Positions 59,696-64,000 of a stretch of 64,000 bases of DNA are shown here, piece by piece. Below the pieces are notes generated by a model, which ran no database searches, was not told the origin of the DNA, and was given only the letters and a program-made list of their open reading frames with translations. A program made the translations under genes and the position numbers. Origin of the DNA: Rhodoplanes azumiensis (lineage in GTDB: Bacteria > Pseudomonadota > Alphaproteobacteria > Rhizobiales > Xanthobacteraceae); the NCBI RefSeq assembly GCF_042682915.1, contig NZ_JBHUIW010000023.1, forward strand, positions 36,316 through 100,315, read 5' to 3'. Each line of letters begins with the position of its first letter. Position 1 is the stretch's first letter.

Positions 59696-61207
59696 GCTGG
59701 TCGCCGCACCCTGCTCCTCCACGGCGGCCGCGATGGTGGCGGCGATCTCGGCGATCTTCCCGATGGTGCCGCCGATCTCCTTGATGGCCGTGACCGAGTC
59801 GCTGGTCGCCGACTGCATCTCGGCGATCTGGGCCGAGATGTCGCCGGTCGCCTTGCCGGTCTGGGCGGCGAGCGCCTTGACCTCTTGCGCGACGACCGCG
59901 AAGCCCTTGCCGGCCTCGCCGGCCCGGGCGGCCTCGATGGTCGCGTTGAGGGCGAGCAGGTTGGTCTGCTCGGCGATGGCCGTGATCAGCTTGATCACGT
60001 CGCCGATGCGGCTCGCCGCCTGCGAGAGCTGATTGATGCGACTGTCGGTCTTCTCGGCCTGTCGCACGGCCTCGTTGGCGATGCGGCTCGACTCCTGCAC
60101 CTGACGGCTGATCTCGTGCACCGAGGAGGCCATCTCGTTGGTGGCGGAGGCGACCGACTGAACGTTGGTGGAGGCCTGCTCGGACGCCGAGGCGACCCGG
60201 GTGGCGAGGCTCTGCGTGGTCTCGGCCGTGCGGGTGAGCGTGCCGGCCGCGGCCTCCAGCTCGGTCGAGGCGGACGACACCGTCTCGATGATCTCCCCCA
60301 CCGCGGCCTCGAACGTGTCGGCCAGCTTCTGCATCTCGGCCTTGCGCTCGGCGACGGCGCGCTTCTCGGCCTCCTGCTGCTCGCGTTGCATGCGCTGCTT
60401 GTCGAGGCCGTTCTGCTTGAACACGAGGGCCGCCTTGGCGATGTCGCCGACCTCGTCGCCGCGCTCGGTGCCGGCGATCTCGATCGAGAAATCGTCCTTG
60501 GCGAGCGTCTGCAGGCTCGCGACCGAGGCGCCGATCGGCCGGGCGATGCCGAACTGGCCGATGAAGAAGCCGAGCGCCAGCGCGCCGAGGATGCCGACCG
60601 ACGCGACCGTGACGATGGTGTTGCGGCCGCTCGTGGCGGTCTCCTCGCCCTTGGCCGACAGCTCCTTCACCAGCTTGTCGAGTTCGGTGAAGTACTCGCG
60701 GGTGCGGGTGCGCGCCTTCTCCTGGGCCTCGCGGCTGGCCACGACCTCCTTGTTGAGGCGATCGAGCTGCTCGGCCGAGGGCGGCAGCGACATCGTGCGC
60801 ACGAAGGCGAGGGTCGCGTCCAGCTCCTTGAAGTACGCGGCGGCCATCGGGCTGAAATCGGCGAGGAAGCGGCGATCGAGATCGGTCGAGGCGAGCTTCT
60901 TGATCCGCTCGTATCGTTCCTCGAACAGCTTGCGCTCGCGCTCGATGCGGCCCGTCGCGTCCTGGATGATGTCGGGCCGCGGGTTGGCGTTCATGCGGTA
61001 CTCGGCCCGGTTCATCGCCAGCAGGTTGATGTTGAGCTGCGACGACAGCGTGTTCTTTTCGCCGGCCAGTTGCGCTTGGCTGGACACGTCGGACAGCACC
61101 GACAGTGCGTTGAGCGCCACGACGCTGATCACCACGGCCGCGACGCCGAGCAGCGCGATGACGGACAGGATCTTCGGCAGGATGCGAATTTTGGACAGCA
61201 GGGACAT
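59498..61207 (-). CDS. Methyl-accepting chemotaxis protein with helical-bundle sensor
   Basis: A 569-residue chemoreceptor. After one membrane helix (ILSVIALLGVAAVVISVVAL) comes a ~170-residue all-helical periplasmic domain of the 4-helix-bundle type (RAEYRMNANPRPDIIQDATG, FLADFSPMAAAYFKELDATL), a second helix (IVTVASVGILGALALGFFIG), HAMP and the signalling coil with NLLALNATIEAARAG. The sensor therefore differs in kind from that of receptor 1, while the signalling parts are closely similar. The ATG at 61207 starts MSLLSKIRILPK. No CheR pentapeptide. Confidence 0.93.
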   Translation of the reverse strand: MSLLSKIRILPKILSVIALLGVAAVVISVVALNALSVLSDVSSQAQLAGEKNTLSSQLNINLLAMNRAEYRMNANPRPDIIQDATGRIERERKLFEERYERIKKLASTDLDRRFLADFSPMAAAYFKELDATLAFVRTMSLPPSAEQLDRLNKEVVASREAQEKARTRTREYFTELDKLVKELSAKGEETATSGRNTIVTVASVGILGALALGFFIGQFGIARPIGASVASLQTLAKDDFSIEIAGTERGDEVGDIAKAALVFKQNGLDKQRMQREQQEAEKRAVAERKAEMQKLADTFEAAVGEIIETVSSASTELEAAAGTLTRTAETTQSLATRVASASEQASTNVQSVASATNEMASSVHEISRQVQESSRIANEAVRQAEKTDSRINQLSQAASRIGDVIKLITAIAEQTNLLALNATIEAARAGEAGKGFAVVAQEVKALAAQTGKATGDISAQIAEMQSATSDSVTAIKEIGGTIGKIAEIAATIAAAVEEQGAATSEIARNVQQAASGTTEVATNIGEVDRGAAETGSASSQVLSSAQSLSSESNRLKLEVGKFLNTIRAA

Positions 61208-61654
61208 CGACGGCTCCAGGCAGGCGAGCATGGGCCCGCGCGCCGCAGCGGCACGCGGAGGACAGCGGTTCTCCCGGGTTGCGGGGACCGTGACGACGAG
61301 GGTTTCCTGGCTGCTCCGGGCACCTGGGCGACGGGGCAGGGCACGCGACCGGGCTCGAGCGAGCCGGCAAGAGCGGACGACGGAGAACGTTCGCCCAGCA
61401 CCATTTCTGGGGCAAATCGATTAAAATTTGTTTTCTGCAAAGTAAAGGGCGCTAAGGCCGAGAACCAATACATAAGCATTAGGCGCGCATCGGGCCTGGT
61501 TTCTTCGCCCGGTTCGCATTCACCAATTCCGACTATCGTGTTGCGAAGCGGGGGCCGTCGAAGGCTGTGCGCGATCTGGTCGTTCGCGGCTCGAAGCGGT
61601 GTCGGCGTCACGCCGGACCCGGGACACGAGGCCGCGTCGCGCGCCGATCGCGCC
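61208..61654. other. Non-coding gap of 447 bp
   Basis: 61410-61500 is AT-rich (ATTAAAATTTGTTTTC) and is probably the promoter region of chemoreceptor 2. No gene or repeat was found. Confidence 0.5.
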
Positions 61655-62560
61655 TCACCCGGCCTCCGTCGGCCACAGCCAGGCGGCACCGCGCACGCCG
61701 CTCGAGTCGCCGTGGCGGTTCTTCACGATCGCCGTGTCGAGCCGGTCCGTGAAGGCGTGGCGCGCGACGCGCGCCGGCAGCGCGGTGTAGAGTGCGTCGA
61801 TGTTGGAGAGGCCGCCGCCCAGCACGATCACGTCCGGGTCGATGACGTCGACCACCATGGCGAGGCCGCGCGCCGCCCGATCGAGATAATCCTCGAAGCA
61901 CTTTTGCGCGATCGGGTCGCCCGCCGCAGCGGTGGTGACGATCTCACCCGGCGTCGCCGCTCGCCCGCTCGCATGAAAGAAGTCACGGGCGAGGCCGGGG
62001 CCGGACAGAAACGTCTCCAGGCAGCCGTGGCGGCCGCAATAGCAGGCGGGACCGGGCCGCTCGTCGTCGCGCGGCCAGGGCAGGGGCGCATGCCCCCACT
62101 CGCCGGCGATGCCGTTGCGTCCGGTGACCACGCGGCCGTCGACCACGACGCCGCCGCCCACCCCGGTGCCGAGGATGACGCCGAACACCACGCGCGCGCC
62201 GGCGGCGGCCCCGTCGGTCGCCTCCGACACGGCGAAGCAGTTGGCGTCGTTCTCCAGCCGCACCGCCCGCCCGAGCGTTCGGGCGAGATCACGATCGAGC
62301 GGCTTGCCGTTGAGGACGACGCTGTTGGAGTTCTTCAACAGGCCGGTCGCCGGCGAGATCGCGCCCGGCGTGGCGATGCCGACCGTGCCGCGCATTCCGA
62401 GCGTCGCCTCGGCCGCGGCGACGAGGCCCGCGATCGCCGCGAGCGTCCCCGCGTAGTCGCCCGCCGGCGTCGCCACGCGGCGACGCCACAGCGCGGTGCC
62501 GTCGTCGCCGAGTGCCAGCCCCTCGATCTTGGTGCCGCCGAGATCGATCCCGATCCGCAT
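61655..62560 (-). CDS. ROK-family sugar kinase (fructokinase/glucokinase-like)
   Basis: A 301-residue kinase that uses ATP on a hexose or N-acetylhexosamine. The phosphate-binding motif is MRIGIDLGGTKIEGLALGDD. GIATPGAISPATG, LENDANCFAVSEATDGAAAG and GVILGTGVGGGVVVDGRVV follow. The ROK zinc site is CYCGRHGCLE with Cys173 and Cys175. No winged-helix domain, so it is an enzyme, not a repressor. The neighbouring genes give no clue to the sugar. Confidence 0.92.
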   Translation of the reverse strand: MRIGIDLGGTKIEGLALGDDGTALWRRRVATPAGDYAGTLAAIAGLVAAAEATLGMRGTVGIATPGAISPATGLLKNSNSVVLNGKPLDRDLARTLGRAVRLENDANCFAVSEATDGAAAGARVVFGVILGTGVGGGVVVDGRVVTGRNGIAGEWGHAPLPWPRDDERPGPACYCGRHGCLETFLSGPGLARDFFHASGRAATPGEIVTTAAAGDPIAQKCFEDYLDRAARGLAMVVDVIDPDVIVLGGGLSNIDALYTALPARVARHAFTDRLDTAIVKNRHGDSSGVRGAAWLWPTEAG

Positions 62561-62695
62561 GATTCACCGCCCGCCCCTCTGCGGACGAGCGATGCCACCG
62601 TGGCAGCGGCGGCGCAACCGCGACCGACACGGCACCGTTCGCCGCTCGTCGCCGGGAAAAAGGCGGGATCCCAGGGGCGACAAAGCCGGACGGCC

Positions 62696-62722
62696 TGGAT
62701 GCCCCGCCTTCGCGGGCATGAG
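62696..62722. repeat. Single arm of palindromic repeat family A
   Basis: GGATGCCCCGCC-TTC-GCGGGCATGA: one hairpin arm of family A, without the partner arm. It lies between the ROK kinase gene and the small gene at 62764. Confidence 0.65.
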
Positions 62723-62763
62723 CGGAGAACCGGGCGGACGCGGCGACCGATTCGGCGACCGAT

Positions 62764-62982
62764 TCAGCTCATGCGCCGGCGCAGCGCGCTGGCGATCTCG
62801 CCGGCGCCCAGCATGGTGCCGTCGTCGCCCTCGATCAGCAGCACGGCGTGACCGGTGCGGCTCATATGGGCGGCCCAGCCGATCGCCTCGTCCATGCTGG
62901 CGGCGTCCTTGTGGAGAAGCTTGTCCCGCTCCAGCGGCGAGATGTCGTCCGCGCCGGCCGGCGCGCTGTAGATCCGGTACAT
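62764..62982 (-). CDS. Small conserved protein of Rhizobiales, unknown
   Basis: A 72-residue protein starting MYRIYSAPAGADDISPLERD, a beginning common among short hypothetical proteins of Bradyrhizobium-like genomes. It continues LHKDAASMDEAIGWAAHMSR, VLLIEGDDGTMLGAGEIASA. AAGGAGC is seven bases before the ATG at 62982; the open frame to 63057 is unlikely. Predicted as a small alpha/beta domain. Function unknown. Confidence 0.7.
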   Translation of the reverse strand: MYRIYSAPAGADDISPLERDKLLHKDAASMDEAIGWAAHMSRTGHAVLLIEGDDGTMLGAGEIASALRRRMS

Positions 62983-63208
62983 GCTGCGCTCCTTCGCTGA
63001 TGGATCGAACGGCGGAAGCCAATCAGAACCGCGGCGCGATCGGTTGAGCGAGATCAAGTCGTTCGGGCCGATCGCCGCGACCCGTCACCGCAGCCCGGTG
63101 ATGCGGCCGTGCAACGGTCGCGGCCCGGGCGTCCGCCGTTCGGGGTGCAAAGCTTGACCGGGACGAAGGTTCCGCCATCCTTCGCCGAAACGGCGCGAGG
63201 GGGACGGG

Positions 63209-63862
63209 ATGCGCGCGATCGGACGAGGTGTCGGGGCTTCGGCCCGCCGGAGAGTCCTGGGTGCGCTGGTGGGCACGGCCGTCTGGGCCGGTGGACTCGC
63301 TCCGGCCGTGGCCGGCGAGATCGACCCCGGCGCCACCGCGTTCCTGCAGACCGTGTCGCTCCCGATGCCGGCGGTCAGCCGCGTCATCTTCTGTCACGGC
63401 TTCGGCTGTGCCTTCCGCACCGAGATCGGCCTCGGCCCGGGCGACCGCGCCCAGATGGCGAGCCTGATGGCGGCCGGGCGGGCCTCGCCCGCCGCCGAGC
63501 GGGCCGCCATCGCCAAGACCGAGGTGTGGTTCGAGAAGCGGGTCGCCCCGCTCACCGGCACGGCCAAGGCGAAGGCGCGGGCCGGCGGCCTCGGCCACGC
63601 CAACGACCGCACCCAGTTCGACTGCATCGACGCGACCGTCAACACCACGTCGCTGCTGATCGTGCTGCAGGAGCTCGGGCTGATGAAGTACCACCGGGTC
63701 GGCGAGCCGATCTCGCGCCTGCTCACCGGCGGCGGGCCGCACTACACGGCGGTGATCACCGAGATCAAGTCGGGCGCCGAATGGACCGTCGACCCGTGGA
63801 CCCACAATCACGGCGAGCTGCCCGATGTCTGGCCGGTCGCGAAGTGGAAGGCGGGGGGGTAG
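63209..63862 (+). CDS. Secreted protein with transglutaminase-like Cys/His/Asp spacing
   Basis: A 217-residue exported protein. The signal peptide spans about residues 1-32 (VLGALVGTAVWAGGLAPAVA, cleavage before GEID). The mature part has a Cys pair FCHGFGCAFRTEIG at about 62-75, then FDCIDATVNTTSLLIVLQEL (Cys139), GGGPHYTAVITEIKSG (His178) and WTVDPWTHNHGELP (Asp195). The order Cys-His-Asp, with the Cys at a helix start and His/Asp on adjacent strands, is that of transglutaminase-like and papain-like enzymes. It is monocistronic. The start has GGGGGACGGG upstream. Annotation as an enzyme is inferred. Confidence 0.65.
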   Translation: MRAIGRGVGASARRRVLGALVGTAVWAGGLAPAVAGEIDPGATAFLQTVSLPMPAVSRVIFCHGFGCAFRTEIGLGPGDRAQMASLMAAGRASPAAERAAIAKTEVWFEKRVAPLTGTAKAKARAGGLGHANDRTQFDCIDATVNTTSLLIVLQELGLMKYHRVGEPISRLLTGGGPHYTAVITEIKSGAEWTVDPWTHNHGELPDVWPVAKWKAGG

Positions 63863-63880
63863 GGGAACGCCTTCCCACCG

Positions 63881-63957
63881 GCATGCCCGCGCTTGTCGCA
63901 GGCATCCACGTCTTTTCAGCGTGGCCCAGACGTGGATGGCCGGGTCGCGCCCACGGC
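63881..63957. repeat. Palindromic repeat family A, degraded copy 3
   Basis: GCATGCCCGCG-CTTGT-CGCAGGCATCCACG, spacer, then ACGTGGATGGCCGGGTCGCG and a poor last arm. It follows the gene at 63209. The remaining 43 bases to the window end show nothing recognisable. Confidence 0.7.
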
Positions 63958-64000
63958 TGTCCGGCACGGATTGTGCTTTATGCGGCGAGCCTCGGTTGGT

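Noticed and set aside
59489..62851. 1120-codon plus-strand frame across chemoreceptor 2 and the ROK gene
   Set aside because: It spans two real minus-strand genes and their gap, and has no motif of its own.

Overview
The window is a stretch of chromosome from a high-GC alphaproteobacterium, almost certainly of the Hyphomicrobiales (Rhizobiales). The evidence is the flgBC-fliEQR-flhB-cckA cluster, a perfect CtrA-type box in front of it, the phaC / aminotransferase / hom / glpX / recJ gene order, the tRNA-Trp / secE / nusG / rplK / rplA neighbourhood, alphaproteobacterial mosaic palindromic repeats between genes, and many conserved rhizobial small proteins. No genus can be named from the sequence alone.

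Layout. 1-6988: divergent fliO (cut by the window edge), the basal body/export operon flgB-flgC-fliE-fliQ-fliR-flhB, the cell-cycle hybrid kinase CckA and a small acidic membrane protein. 7077-16494: an accessory uptake and catabolism locus with a GntR/FCD regulator, an NTF2-like protein, a LivK-type binding protein, a LivH permease, an unusual single-chain LivM-LivG-LivF fusion and a cytosine-deaminase-like amidohydrolase. An IS110-family element sits between livH and the fusion gene, inside an intergenic palindromic repeat. 16567-17546: an alpha/beta-hydrolase gene broken by one frameshift. 17719-25835: tRNA-Trp, a membrane hydrolase-like/ICMT-like gene pair, two small secreted proteins, secE-nusG, then a redox-type HxlR regulator with a divergent quinone-oxidoreductase-like gene inserted before rplK-rplA.

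26138-38020: an accessory mosaic. It holds a secreted protein, an orphan CoxM-type FAD subunit, MgtC, an 1181-residue iron-sulfur flavoprotein, a GntR regulator next to a 3-hydroxyacyl-CoA dehydrogenase, an ArsR protein with the SqrR/BigR two-cysteine signature, a long hibernation factor with a cold-shock-like tail, and small conserved proteins. 38642-44303: a Crp/Fnr regulator and a second, conventional five-gene Liv transporter (KHMGF) with overlapping start/stop codons. 44391-54471: a CBS-BON protein, a PHA synthase with an extra ~250-residue repeat-built N-terminus, a lipoprotein, an AlaC/DapL-type aminotransferase, hom, glpX and recJ. 54472-63862: a LysR regulator divergent from a CMD-family/beta-propeller pair, two chemoreceptors sharing a perfect 309-bp 3' repeat that includes their terminators, a ROK sugar kinase, a small conserved protein and a secreted protein with transglutaminase-like Cys/His/Asp spacing.

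Motility (basal body, CckA, two chemoreceptors), solute uptake (two Liv systems) and carbon storage (PhaC) are the main themes. Three families of intergenic palindromic repeats (called A, B and C here) recur through the window. All family calls come from reading motifs by eye; no database search was run.
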